Positions 46,033 through 58,246 of a stretch of 64,000 nucleotides of DNA are shown piece by piece. The stretch lies in assembly GCA_947034895.1 (NCBI GenBank), contig OX344761.1:21092863-21156862 (forward strand), given 5' to 3'. The notes below the pieces were generated by a model, which had not been told where the DNA came from, did no database searches, and worked only from the letters and a program-made list of their open reading frames with translations. Origin of the DNA: Rhytidiadelphus loreus (Eukaryota; Streptophyta; Bryopsida; Hypnales; Hylocomiaceae). The translations under genes were made by a program, and so were the position numbers. Each line of letters opens with the position of its first letter. Position 1 is the stretch's first letter.

Positions 46033-46753
46033 TAGTAGGAATTGTGTTCAAAGCATAACTGCAGACCTCATTGTGGCATAATAGAATTTTTCTTTCAAAA
46101 ATACTTTGAACTAACAAAGGTTTGGGAATGATCCTAAATTACATTTCCGTTGACTTGTTTGTGATTTTGAGCCTCCAAAACAAAGTTATGCACAAAATTC
46201 GGAGTAGATGTTTGAAAATGTCAAAGAAAAATCCCTTCCAATTCCTCTCTAAAATTTGTCCATAACTTTTGAATGGAGGCTCAATATCTCAAAAGGATTT
46301 TTGAAGATGAAATTTCATTTGATTTTATACATTAATTTAGTTCAAAGTTTTTGAAAAAAGTTATCCTATTATGCCTAAATGAGGTTTGAAATTCTACTTT
46401 GAACACAATTTCTACTTTTGATTAAACTAAGAGCGTTGGAGCTCCTACTAATCCTAATTTACACATCGTATGCCACATGGGTTGTTTTAGCCCCTACCGC
46501 CTTGCTTGCATAAAGCTTGTCTTCTCATCTCTAATTCACACAAGCCACACTCTTTGTCATTAGGATACACTAAAATTTTAATGTACTGTATCAATTTTCA
46601 AAATATAACAATTTTTTCATGACATTGATTTTGCACCTTCAAATCATTGTAGTAATACAAATCAATTTGGTTGTAATATTCATTCATTCCACTAAATTGT
46701 GCTAATCTGTAAAATATAAAAACCAACCCTCAATAAATTTAAAAAACATTCAT

Positions 46754-47070
46754 GGGCAATTTTGTTAAAATGGCGCCATTCTGCTATTTTGGCAGTTTTC
46801 ACAGTTCAGACCAGGTGGTCTGAAATGTACAACTGTCCTAGATGTTTGAAATCTATACTTTCATAGATTTCTAAAATCTACTAATATCCTAGATGTCACT
46901 TTAAAAATCCAGATCCTGAAATCTAAAATCTATATATGTCTTCGATCTCTGAAATCTATATAAACCAAAGATTTCTAAAATCTACACATGTACTAGATGT
47001 TACTTTTACAGTTCAGACTGGGCGATTTGAAAATGGCACATGGAATACCGCCATTTTAACGAAATTGTCC
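46754..47070. mobile_element. Inverted-terminal-repeat element with internal ATCTA-type repeats
   Basis: The ends GGGCAATTTTGTTAAAATGG and CCATTTTAACGAAATTGTCC are inverted repeats of about 24 bp. The interior has direct repeats of the type CCTAGATGT-ACTTT and GATTTCTAAAATCTAC. TTTAACGGAATTGGCATT at 38645 and related phrases at 34533 and 41728 suggest other relatives. No certain target duplication is visible. Confidence 0.6.
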
Positions 47071-47689
47071 ATATTTTTAGTCCATCATTGCAGGAATACT
47101 ATTTTGACAAACATGTAACATTTGTAAAATCAAACTTGTAAACAACACTTTAGATCCTTATAGGATAGTCTACACTTTAAGTTCACAATCTTTTTTATAT
47201 TGAGAACATTATAAAGCTTGTACAAATGACCTATCAATGATGAATGTCTACCCTCCTCTACACAACTCAAAAACTCTCTATTGTAGTACCTACATCCTAA
47301 AAAAAACTTTCCATACAAAAAGACACATTGAATTTGTATTTTGGAACACAAAATTTAGCTTGACAAATGTATTTTTTGACGGCATACAAACATAACATTT
47401 AAAAAAAAATTATATAGAAGATGTTATCCTCAACATGTTTAGATGAACAAGCCTTTACAAATAGGTTTAATGTGTAAGGTTTCACCCTTGAAGGAATTCC
47501 ATGTATTGAAATGTCCAAAAAAAACGAGGATGTGTTATCAAGGAGAATTAAAAAATTAAACTTACAAATGACTTTCAAACAAAACTTGTTAACCCCCAAA
47601 GTAATTTGACTATGAAATTTTGACCCAAAACACTCCAAACTTCCATTTCTAGTATAAGAACCAAATTCTTTTTTTTAAAACATTTTTGA
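47071..47689. other. AT-rich interval, no gene
   Basis: Only short frames occur and no motif or repeat is firmly recognised. Confidence 0.4.
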
Positions 47690-48030
47690 ACACATGTAAT
47701 TGTAGGACCTTGTAGTATGCTAGTTTAAAAAGGTGTAGATTGCAAGATTTTAGTGTTTGGATTGACAAAAATCCTTGTGAAAAAATGTAATACCTGCACT
47801 TCACAAGGTCACATTTGTATGAAAAAACCTCCATGTTGTTGGTGCTTATTCTCAATGACAAGTTGGTTATATGCTTGAAAATTTTTAGATCATTTAGAAT
47901 TGTATAACATATAGGAAAAAAATTAGTAAATAGAAAAAAGAAGAGAATGATTCAAAATACTCAATTGTTAAGAATTTAGTTATGTAATTGAAAAATGTCA
48001 ATCCCAATGGTTGTAAGGTTGTAATAAACA
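47690..48030 (-). repeat. Family C-related fragment, reverse
   Basis: It is the reverse complement of part of 57500-57760: GTTATACAATT, AAGCATGT/ACATGCTT-type and the phrase CTTCACAAGGTCACATTTGT (CAAATGTGACCTTGTGAAG at 57722) are shared. It is truncated. Confidence 0.5.
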
Positions 48031-49825
48031 ACCTACCCTAGGCATGGATCAAATTCATTAAAAAATAATTCAAAATACAAATGAATGTGGCATGTAATAA
48101 ATTTTTTTGAAATTATAACATCACATAGTTGAATAGTGCAGAAAATATTAATGAAATTAATTTGAATTCTCAAAAAATGAAATGAAAAATGAAAAACATT
48201 ATAATACTAAAGAGAGAGAACCACATCATTTTGTAGACTAAAATTTTGTAATCTAGGATTTTGCAAGTTAGAATTTTAATTTTACAACTATTTTTAAATT
48301 TTCTAGGGAATAAATTTTAAACTTTTAATTTGGGAATAATAATGTAGAGTAAGGATTCAACCAAAAGGTTCAAATTTGCAGCCACACTATCTCTTGTGAT
48401 GATGCATCTAGATTCAGGTTGTAATGAATACATCCTTTTTTTTGTAAAAATCAAGAGCCATTGACTTTTCGTAAACAATCCCCCCTCCAACACGGTTAAT
48501 CTTGAAAAATAAATAATGTGGATATGAATACTGTGGAATATGGTTATGGATACAAAAGACAAATATCAAATATGTACATCATGTGAAATATGCACGGGAT
48601 ACATACGGAATATGTATGAAATGTATACATATATAAATATGACCATACATTGTCCTATATTGTTTGTATGTGAAGCACATGCTCCAAAGATACAAATACG
48701 GGGGTGGGTACGGGGGTCACAAGCACCCATGTCAATTTTTCAATCAAATGCAAAGTGACATGTGTACCCCCTTTCACATTTTTTAGAAAAGTTCAATGGC
48801 TAAATGCCACTTGTATCCCTTTGGAAATGATTTCTAACTCTTTAAATGTTTTTCTTTGAAATTCACATTCTCTCACTATCCTATCCATTCAAAAGACATT
48901 GACTTTGCATTAATTGAATATATGAGCATATATATAGCATTTTCATGCTTTTTCCATCTTTTCATGATGCTTTAGAAGCCAAAATTAACCAAATAGTTGG
49001 ATAAAGATATTCCTATGCTAAATACAACAACAATCATAATCTATTGGTGATAATTTGATGATAATTTGATGATAATTTGATGATATTCTCAGCCATATAT
49101 TAGTGCTAGTTGTGCTTAAGGTCATGAAATATTCCACTAATCAAGTGAAATAGAATCCCAAAAATTCTAAATGCAGTTAATGAAAGGGAATTTCACAAAA
49201 AAAGAAGTGATTTTAGATGAGGTCTTACGAATCTGACCCTAACTTACATTGTATCCTATGGTTTTGTTATTTTCCAAAAATATTGAAAAATGACTTAAAT
49301 AAACAGCTTCAAAGTTTATTTTAGAATAGAGAATCCATAACTGCCTACAAACTAAAAAACCTCATAATTTTCATCTCATTGATCAAAATAGAATGATTCA
49401 AATCTTTCTATGTATATATCAATCTAGAAAAAATCTCATCTTTTATATACATGGTATTATTAAATCAATTTACACTAATTAATAAAATATAAAATGAAAT
49501 TTGAAAGATTTTCCATGTAATAGTTTTTTTTTTTTATAATAATTATAGTGATTATAGAAATGCCTAAAATAGTATAAGTTTCTTAGTGAAAATGTAAATA
49601 ATAGTGATGAACAACAAGGTGTAGGTGGCATGCTTCTTGAGTTTACATATCATGAGAAGCAATTTTTTAATGCATTTTGCATGTGAATTTTAACAATTTT
49701 GAGCTATAAAGTGTTGTGATAAACACAATTTTAATCATTATGAAGAATGCATACTATACTTAAAAGTACATACTAAAAATGCATTGATAATGCATTGAAA
49801 ATTTTCAATGCAAATTAATTTCATT
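48031..49825. other. AT-rich interval with small tandem repeats
   Basis: Bases 49048-49084 are three to four copies of an 11-bp unit (TGATAATTTGA). 48525-48660 is rich in variants of GAAATATG and GATACA. No gene is supported. Confidence 0.45.
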
Positions 49826-50116
49826 CATTAGAAGATATTTGAGGCCAAGGGAGGGCCATTTCAGGTCTATTCCCTTGGCTGTTCCTTGCGACTGCGGGGT
49901 ATGAACCATTGTTGTCAAGGCAATAATGACCCAATATTATAAATAAAAAGTTGGTCAAAAACATATTTTGAACCAATTAAAATTTTTTTTTTTTTTCCCG
50001 AGAGGGCATAGTCGTGACCACATCAATAGAGTTCCCTACGCGTTCCTGCAATTCCAGCAATGTTAAAGGGCATTGGGAACTCGCAGTCTCCCAATGCCCT
50101 CAAATCTCTTCTAATG
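49826..50116. mobile_element. Family B-like element, copy 4
   Basis: The 291-bp element starts CATTAGAAGATATTTGAGGC and ends CCTCAAATCTCTTCTAATG, a good inverted repeat of about 25 bp. Its inner parts (GGGAACTCGCAGTCTCCCAA, central T-run) follow the family B plan with high divergence. The flanks AATTTCA and TGAAATT are also complementary, so the repeat may extend by a few bases. Confidence 0.7.
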
Positions 50117-50479
50117 TGAAATTAGAAACTATGTGAAAATCAATGTTTTTATCCAAAAAGGATGGAGCACAACTTTATGGGCTTCTTGCACGCTTCAAGG
50201 TCAAGTTAGAAATAAAATTTTCTCCCCTTCATGTAAAATTTGTCCTCTAAAACGTGCTTTTATGGTATGGCTCACTTTTTATTTATTGCAATGAGCAATT
50301 TTGCATTGTAAAAAAACTTCTAGACATTTATAAATGAACATTGGTGATACATGTTATCTAAGAATTCGGAGATATAGTATATTTTCTTTGTTTCACTTGA
50401 AAATAGTGTACTTGAAATGTTTAATGAGGAGATTATGAATTCCACATAATATAACCTTGTTTATAATTCCAAAAACAAT
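50117..50479. other. AT-rich interval, no gene
   Basis: Nothing coding is seen; scattered phrases resemble family C (GGGCTTCTTGCACGC near 50180). Confidence 0.35.
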
Positions 50480-51180
50480 TAAAGTCAAATTATAAGAAGC
50501 ATTCTACAATGACCAAAACATTTGGAAAAAACTATGCACGTATTGTAGAAGTAGAAATGTAAAGGTGGAATGAAAATATCACCAACATTTTTACAATCAA
50601 TTATAATTTTTTGAATTTTTTTTAAGACTTTAGTTGCGTTGATTGCAAGATATTTATATTTAAAGTGAAGAAACAATTTTTTTTGCATGTTGCTCAACTA
50701 GAGTTGTTGGCCTTCAATCTTCTTACCTTAAAGTTTTTGCACAAATGATTTCTAATTTCTAATTTTTTATGTGCAATAAATGAGTTGAGAGTATAGGAAA
50801 AAAAATTCAAGAAAACACACATTTCATCTTCGCTCATTTAAAAATTGTTAAGTAGAAGTAGGTTGAAGATTGAAGGGAATACTAAACCATTAATAGCTCT
50901 AAGATAGAATTGAAAAACATTGTTTTCAACTATGACATTGTTCTAGCAAGAAATCTTAACCTTGGAAAGCTTCTTTTTCTTAATTGTGAAAATTAGTTCA
51001 AAAATGAATCCTACAAGTTATTTTTCCAAAGAGATGTTTTGCCCCCAAAACAAGATTGTCCATAACTTTCACATAACAAATCCAAATGGAATGAATCAAA
51101 ACTTTCTATATAGATAAAAATGCAATTTAAGAGAAACAAATTTTTAAATTTTAAGTTCTTGTGGCTCATTTTTTTTGCTT
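50480..51180 (-). mobile_element. Family C element, copy 5, partial
   Basis: On the minus strand it carries GAGAAACAAATTTTTAAATT-type, GTTATGGACAATCTTGTTTT with GGGGGCAAAACATCTC, CTTGTAGGATTCATTTTTGA and AGATATTTATATT segments in family order. The end with CCCCTAAAGG is absent, so it is truncated near 51180. Confidence 0.55.
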
Positions 51181-52462
51181 GTGTTTTTATCTTGTATTGG
51201 GTGAGGTTTTGAGTTTAGGGTTTAGTAGATTTGTTGGAATGCAAGTGGAGGAAAGGGAAGAAGGGTCATGAAGGAGCTTCTTTGGTTGCGGTTGTATGCG
51301 GGAGATGCCTCAAGAGTGGTGATGGTGCGGAGTGGATAGTTTTTTGAAACAGAAGGACGTTGGTGTATTTTTTCACAAATTTTGGAGTGTAGTTTGTGTG
51401 AAGCAATAATTTCAATTGAAAGTGGGTAGTGAATTTTATTGTGTATTGATGATTTCCTGCTTGATCCAACATTTGAATTGACTATTTAGTTTGAGATTTA
51501 TCCAACATCTAAATTCGCTAAGTAGTGAGTGTACCGTTTTTAATAGAACAATTGATTGTTAACTTGGATTCTCCGCGATTGAATCTTGAGTCCTACTCTT
51601 CCATTTTTGCTTGGTATCTCTCATTATTTGCCAATACTATTAAGAATTACACAAAGACAAGTAATTTCACGAGGTTATTTGTACAATCCGAGTGCGTTCA
51701 TATGTTTGGAAATGGTGTTGGTGATTGGGTGTCCATTGAAATGGTAGATTTTCTTCAACTTGACAAAGTTTTGCTGGATTGTGTAAAGTTGAAACCCTAG
51801 AGACCTGTCCTACTTGTCAAAGGAAAAGCCTCATTTTTTACAAGCTTCATTTTTTACAAGATGCATGAGACTGTGAATGTAATGAACTTTTTTTCTTTAG
51901 CTTTTTGATGATAAATTGTTTTCGACACCCTAATTTGATAGAGTTTGATGATTGGTTTTCTTCCTTTTGTCTGTTGTGCTAAAAGGTTTCAACAATGAGA
52001 AAGTGTGTCCTAATCATACATTGTGTTCTAACAATGTTCAAATTTGATATTTGCCCTTGATAGTTTGATAACAATGTAGAATTGGATTTTGCAAATATTG
52101 GAATGTATACCAATGGATTCTCAACGTCCGTATTGGTCTTACTATGAATGAATTATTAGTGCCACACTACAAATGGTTCAAAATGTGCTTGGAGTCTGTT
52201 GGTGTCAATAACACACAAATACTTTTAACTAGGTGGTGTTTACTTGCGTTCTTTTATAGTGGCTTAATCATGGTAGCGAATGACACCTTAAGTATGTTGT
52301 GGAAAGAAAATGGAGTAAGTATTAGGTAGCACTCCAGAGGGGACTTAGACGTTTTGTTATGGCATACCACGTTTCTCACCACAAGTTTTCCGATGGATTT
52401 GTGATTGAATTGCATTGCAGAGTCGATTGTAACTATACCAATGGACATGGCTGTGCTGTTTG
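51181..52462. other. Single-copy interval, no recognised gene
   Basis: A 91-codon frame (51525-51800, plus, MSVPFLIEQLIVNLDSPRLN) is followed by donor-free AT-rich sequence. No domain is recognised. GTTTAGGGTTTAG occurs near 51214. Confidence 0.35.
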
Positions 52463-52655
52463 ATGTTGCAGGCATATGGAGAAGATTTGAACGTTGATCG
52501 GTTTGATATGGGTTACTTGGTACATGCATCTATATTGAATCTCATAGTTCATGGGAATAATTAACTAAATACAAAGTTGTGTGGTCCGTCAATCAAGTTA
52601 TGCGGCAAAGAACACCGTCGGGATGTTTTAACTTTAATGAACTAGTGTAACGAGC
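52463..52655 (+). repeat. Second copy of the segment at 39217-39405
   Basis: See the first copy: GATGTTGCAGGCATATGGAG to AACTAGTGTAACGAG. It is not flanked by R here, so the segment spread independently or R was lost. Confidence 0.8.
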
Positions 52656-52866
52656 AAGTGTTGTAACTGATGAATGAAACATGTGCTTGGGATTGTTTGG
52701 AATATTTTGTACTATTGATTGAGCTTCTTTGACTATTGAAAATATCATTTACAAAAACGATATTACTCAAATTGTTGACTAAGCAAGGTGACGTTATGAC
52801 AGTTAGACTTGGAGATGCTCAAGAGCAATTGCAGTTTGATCCTAGGTTGAGCACATCTATGTGATC

Positions 52867-53436
52867 CTCAGGGTGGTCATTTAGAGTGTCCATTAGAAAT
52901 CACATGCGAACAAAACTTTGGACCCCCTATATACTTTTTGAATTTTAAATAAAACAAAATTTAAAAAATATGAATAGATTTTCCTACTTTGAAAGTTTAT
53001 GTTTTGAATTATTGATATTTTTATTTGTTAATAATAATTAGTTACAAATTTTTGAAGTAAAATGATACACTGTAGAACTGAAAAATAACTTTTACACCCC
53101 TATATTATATAAAAAAAAAAAATGTCTAAAAAATGAAAAAAAAATCCTAAAAATAATTCATTATTGAAATCTCATTTTGAGTTGAATATTGACTCAATGG
53201 TCATCTAAATGTGTTCTCTGTAATTATTTGAGTTGAAAAACATGCCATTTTAGTTCATTTTCAACCTCTTCTAGAAATCATTCCATATTTTATTTGAGTT
53301 GGATATTTTGGCAATAGAAAGCTATAGTCATTATTAAACAATGTTCAAAATTTTAGGTTGAAATTATAGTTTATTAGAAACCACTTGTTCGCACGTGGTT
53401 TGTTATAGTAGAACTAAGTGCCCCCCCCCCCCCGAG
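52867..53436 (-). mobile_element. Family A element, copy 2, exact 8-bp target duplication
   Basis: The 570-bp element is the reverse-oriented sister of 6996-7557. Both flanks are ATGTGATC (52859-52866, 53437-53444). The ends are CTCAGGGTGGTCATTTAGAG and the complement of CTCGGGGGGG. The right end holds a run of 13 C (53421-53433), where copy 1 has only four. The interior is non-coding. Confidence 0.88.
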
Positions 53437-53759
53437 ATGTGATCGAGATTGAGGCAAAATTATGGTAAGTTGTTCATGGATATAAGACTTGGGCTTTTGC
53501 TTGCAGATTGATAAAGGAAAAGGCCAAGTTTTGGATAGAGGAAGAAGACAAGTTTCATTCACTTTGAGGAGGGTGAATATCCTATGTCTTCTGTTTTCTT
53601 GGTGCTTCTCCTTAATGTCATTTTCTACTACCAATCAATCACTTGTGCTATTTTTGTAGGTGAGGTGAGAGCCTTGTAATTGCAATCTTGTATGTTATTT
53701 AAAGCTTACTTGTGTCCATAACCCCAATAGACTTGTTTTAAACTTTAGTGGAATTATTT
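53437..53759. other. Short single-copy interval
   Basis: An 86-codon minus-strand frame overlaps it and the A-element end; it is not credible as a gene. Confidence 0.35.
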
Positions 53760-54215
53760 ACAATATTTGAAGTTGAAATGCAAGAGTTTCTAAAAGCGAT
53801 CCCTCCTGAAATGTACGCAATTAGTAAATCGAAGAAAGTGAACCCACCCCCTCTTGAAATGTACGCAATTCGTAAATCGAAGAAAGTGAACCCACCCCCT
53901 CCTGAAATGTACTCAGTTCGTAAATCGAAAAAAGTGAACCCACACCCTCCTGAAATGTTCACATCTGGTAACTTGAAAAAAGTGAACCGACCCCCTTCTA
54001 AAATGTACATTGTTAGTAAATCAAAAAAAGTGAACCCACATCCTCCTCAAATGTACACTGTTAGTGAATTCAAGAAAGTAAACAACAACCCTCTTGAAAT
54101 ATACGCGCCCTCCTACTAAAATGTACGCAGTTAGTAAATCGAAGAAGGGGAACCCACCCCCTCCTGAAATGTACACAGTTAGTAAATCAATTAAAGTCAA
54201 CTCTATTAGGAGTAG
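53760..54215. repeat. 48-bp minisatellite, about eight units
   Basis: Units read CCTCCTGAAATGTACGCAAT, TAGTAAATCGAAGAAAGTGA and ACCCACCC. The unit is exactly 48 bp in the first copies (starts of GAAATG at 53808 and 53856). As 48 is a multiple of three, the plus strand translates as a 16-residue repeat (PPEMYAVSKSKKVNP type) over 123 codons and the minus strand also stays open (YISGGGGFTFFDL). The arrays at 32815 and 59050 have the same unit. The array ends in AAAGTCAACTCTATTAGGAG, a diverged R start, although no R follows. Confidence 0.9.
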
Positions 54216-55209
54216 CTTATTGTCGGGGGCCGTCAAGACCTACTCTAAGATAAAAAGGCAAAACGAGGGGGAGGGGAGGGTAAAAAGGAAAGAAAGAGGG
54301 GGAGAGGAAAAAAGAAAAAAGAAAAAAACAAGAGAAAAAAGAGAGAAAAAAATTGAGCTTTTAAATCAATTAACAATTAAAAACAAAACTTTAACATCAA
54401 TACTTTAAAGAAGAGAGTTTGACCTTTTGATTCATTATCAATCAAGAGTGTAGAGGTTCCTTTACTTATGTGTGCAAAGTAAAAGTTGAATACAAGTTAA
54501 AATAAAAATACAATGGAAACATTTGTTCTAGTTTGTTTTATGTGTAACATTGAGATATCCCTAGTTGTATGCTCATAGATCATTTTCTTTATACCATTGG
54601 AGAGCTTGATTTGATGAAGGTTGTTTTAAAATTGTATCATTACTTTTGGATATATGATGGATTTGTGAGCAATTTTTAAGACTATAAATTGAATTAAATC
54701 ATGAAAAATAGAATATAGGAGTTTTTGATGTCATTCTTGGCATTGCCAAAAAGCTTTCAATGAGTAGAAATACACCAAAGTTGTTTTGCACTTTTGGTTC
54801 TTAAGTGTAAAAGTTAAGGGGTTTTAATTGAATTTTGTTTCTATAAATTTAATTTAATTATTGATAAATTATTCTAAAAATTAAAAATTAAAAGAATATA
54901 AGGTTAATCATAAAAAACACTTAGACAAGTGCACAATGCCACAAAGTTGTTTAAGGGAGAAATTACATTCCAAATCACCCCCCCATTTTGGCAATGTAGA
55001 CCGTTATCTTTTCGCACATGAGGAGATGAACAATGATTAATTACGGCATAATTCCCCATGTAGTTGTGGCACATTGTGATTGTTCTACAAGACACACTGG
55101 AAAATATCCTCACTAATGAAACCCGACCTGGAAATATGTAGAATTGCTTAAGCGGTTAGGAATGGGATTTCTCCCTTGTAAGTCAAACTTTAAAAAATTA
55201 CATTGCTCT
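54216..55209. other. Purine-rich tract and AT-rich interval
   Basis: 54240-54350 is almost pure A/G (AGAGGGGGAGAGGAAAAAAG). A possible tRNA-like phrase GCTTAAGCGGTTAGGAATGG at 55148 lacks a complete fold. No gene is supported. Confidence 0.4.
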
Positions 55210-56144
55210 TTAACCCCTAAAGGACCATTGTCCCTTTGGGGGACAAATGCATTTTCGGGTAGGTACCTATAGGCTCAAATTTTCTCTTAATTTTTTGAAA
55301 TTTTTTTTGGAGGTAGAAAAGTTGATTAGCTTCATGGGAATATAATTTTTTTTCAAAATCGGTGCCTGGGAACAATAGTTATGACCAAATAAGCTCAAAC
55401 GAGGGGATGGCGGGCAGCTCGGGCAGACAAAAAAAATGGACAAAAATTTGAATTTTATTTTTAATATTATTTTTTCTCATAGATCATATTTTTTTCTATC
55501 TGGAAAGCTTTGATTCATTTCATTTGGATATGTCCTGAGAAAGTTATGGACATTCTTGTTTTTCGGGCAATTAGAGCATCTTCTTGAAAAAAATAACTTG
55601 TAGGATTTATTTCTGAATGCAATTTTTCAAATTTTTCAATTTTTTTTTTCATGGTCTGATTTACTTGTTAGAACAATCTCACCATTGGGATTAGTGCATT
55701 TTAATTCCATCTAAAATATATGAATATTTTAGATTTTCCTTCAATCTCATACCTACTTCTACTTAACAAATTTTTTAAGAATGATAATTGATTTTTTAAA
55801 AAATTTTTTTTTACCTAGACTCTCAACTCAATTCTCCATTGTAATGACTTAAAGTTCAAAACTCTGTAGTGCAAAAAATTTAAGTTAAAAAGGTTCAAAG
55901 TCAAAAAATCTAGTCCCACAATGTGCTGAAAAACTTGTTTTTTCCACTTTAAGCGTAGATATCATGCAATCTAAGCGGTCAAAAATTCTGAAATTTACTC
56001 CACACATTCTCATAATAGTTAGGTGTAAGATCCTATGTTAGATATGAAAAAAACAATGTCTCAATTTTTTTTACTCCTTGCTATAAGTATGGCAGTTTTG
56101 AGTGTTTTCTGGCAGAAAAAAGGCCTTGGTCTTTTAGGGGATAA
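55210..56144 (+). mobile_element. Family C element, copy 2
   Basis: The 935-bp element has ends TTAACCCCTAAAGGACCA and TTGGTCTTTTAGGGGATAA. The interior matches copy 1 throughout (GGGGGACAAATGCATTTTCG, GACATTCTTGTTTTTCGGGC, GAGCATCTTCTTGAAAAAAA, GGCAGTTTTGAGTGTTTTCT). No coding capacity is visible. Confidence 0.75.
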
Positions 56145-56739
56145 ATGAAAAGAAGATGATAACATAAAAAAATTTGAATTTAAAAAGAAGAAAAGTTTTA
56201 AATTCAATTCATAAATGAATTGAATATTGTCTAAATAATTAAATAAATCTTTAACATGATTTTAAAATACAAAAATTAAGTATTCTAAAACAATGTTCAA
56301 TGCATTGTATATATTTCAATTTAATGGTAAATTTTGTTCTATTATTATTATTATTTTTTTAAATTAGGATATTTCAAAATTAAAATAAAATAATAAATTA
56401 TTTAGCATTATTAAAGGAAATAAATAAATAACAATACATCAATACTTGATGTAGTAAATGAAATGATCTAAAATGAAGTGAAAATAAATGAAATCACATA
56501 GTGAAGTGAAGGAAATATAAAATGATTGCAATAAAAGTTGTCATTTTATTTTTACAAAACGGAAAACATGTGTTCAAATAGGAATATATAGAAATGAAAA
56601 CCAATGCTTTGTAAAAAGCATCAATATGACAGCTCAATTCTCTAAATCATTATAGTTTTACATGTATAATAATTCTATATATATTAATTCTTAAAGCCCT
56701 AAACTACATTTTTTTAACAACATAGTGATTTGGCGCAAC
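56145..56739. other. Very AT-rich interval
   Basis: It is dominated by A/T-rich words (ATTATTATTATT, AAATAAATAA). No gene or repeat is recognised. Confidence 0.4.
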
Positions 56740-57087
56740 CATTAGAGAAAATTTCAGGCCTCCAGAGGGTTGCTCCACAGCCCTTCGAGGTACCCTGAAA
56801 TTTACTTTTCTTTTGCTCAAAAATTCGTTTTTCCCCTATTTCCACCCAGGTGTAGTTGCAGCGACAGTGGCGCAGGAACCAAAATTTACGAATAAATATT
56901 TAAAAAAAAAATTTAATCTTAAAAAAAAATAAAAAAATAAAACTAGCAATTACTTACTATTTTGGCAAACAAGCAACCAAGTTGACTGCTTACTGCGGGA
57001 TAGTTCTGGAGTGACAGGCTGAGCTCTGAAATATCTTGGCTTGCCACTCCGGAGCAATTCTATGGAGGGCTAATATTTCTTCTAATG
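56740..57087. mobile_element. Family B-like element, copy 5
   Basis: The ends CATTAGAGAAAATTTCAGG and CTAATATTTCTTCTAATG are inverted repeats. GC-rich ends enclose an A/T-rich core (AAATATTTAAAAAAAAAA). It is about 348 bp and diverged from the others. Family C-related sequence follows directly. Confidence 0.6.
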
Positions 57088-57099
57088 TCACTACAAATG

Positions 57100-57990
57100 G
57101 AGTTTATATTTTTTTTCTTTGAAATTCTCACACAACATATGCCCGAAGAGTAACTTTAAGGCCCAACAACTCTCATAACTTTTGACTACATAGTTAAAAT
57201 ATTATTGTCTAGTATATATTTTTTAGCAATTGGTGGGCAATCAGGTAGCAAAAAAAACTTCTTCAAAAATAATTGTTTTAAGAAATAAAATATTGAAATT
57301 GTTTTTCTAAATTTATATGTACGTGAAAAGATTTGAATCATTCCATTTTGTTTAATGAGATGAAAGTTATGAGGAGTTTTAGTTTGCAGGTAGTTTGTAG
57401 GTAGTTATGCAATTTGTACTCTAAGATAAACTTTTAAGTCCTTTATTTAACTCAATTTTCAATGATTTTTGAAGAAAATAAAAACACTAGGTGTTCATTG
57501 TTTATTACAACATTACAAGCATTGGGATTGGAATGTTTCAATTCCATAAGTAAATTGTTAACAATTTAGTATTTTGAATCATTCTCTACTTCTTTCTACT
57601 TACTATTTTTTTCCTATATGTTATACAATTTGAAATGACTTGAAAATTTTCAAGCATGTAGACAACTTGCCTTGAAGAATGAATCCAAAGAAGAGCCACC
57701 ATTTTTGACATTTTTTCATACAAATGTGACCTTGTGAAGTGTAGCTACCTTGTTTTTAGTAGGGCCAAATTTTTTTTTGTCACTTCAAACGTTGATATCT
57801 TGCAATCTACATAGTGGAAATTTCTGAAATTTTTTCCACATCTTCTCAAACCAACATAGTACAACATCCTATAGTTACACATGTCCAAAAATGTATTTTC
57901 TTCTTCTAAATTGGGTACTTATACTAGAAATGGCAGTTTTGGAGTAGTTTTGGTGAAAACATAGTCAAAAACCTTTAGGGTTACATGAGT
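57100..57990 (+). mobile_element. Family C-related element, copy 6
   Basis: Segments CCCAACAACTCTCATAACTT, GTTATGAGGAGTTTTAGTTT, TTTCTACTTACTATTTTTTT, CACTTCAAACGTTGATATCT and GGCAGTTTTGGAGTAGTTTT are in the family C order, ending AAACCTTTAGGGTTAC. The left end is not the canonical TTAACCCC. Confidence 0.5.
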
Positions 57991-58246
57991 GCATATGAAA
58001 GAATCTCATGTGAATTGAAGGAATCTTGAAGGATCAAAATTGTGCTCTCATGTAAAGGAATTTGATGGTTGAAACATGAGGTGCAAAGTGGAGATTGTGA
58101 AGTTTGAGTGTGTATAGGAAATTTTGCAAATGGAAGTTGTGGATAACATCTGTGGTTCAAATCTGTGGTTCAAATCTCAGTTACAAGCAAGTGAGTTTAA
58201 TTACTGAGCTTGTTAATTACTGTGTTTATTACTGTGCCCGTAAGTA

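Larger units (their letters stand above)
45290..46530. mobile_element. Family E foldback element, copy 4, interrupted
   Basis: The left end CATGAATCCTCAAAGGGTAT, GATGAGAGCTTTTCCACTTA and TTGTCA is followed by a family D insertion (45408-46032). It resumes GTAGGAATTGTGTTCAAAGC. The core arms (46039-46419) pair as in the other copies (GTTCAAAGCATAACTGCAGA versus the GAAATTCTACTTTGAACAC complement). The right end has CTACTAATCCTAATTTACAC. Without the insertion it would be about 610 bp, like copy 1. Confidence 0.7.

Noticed and set aside
55140..55200. A second tRNA-like sequence (GCTTAAGCGGTTAGG)
   Set aside because: Lacks a B box and a plausible anticodon stem.
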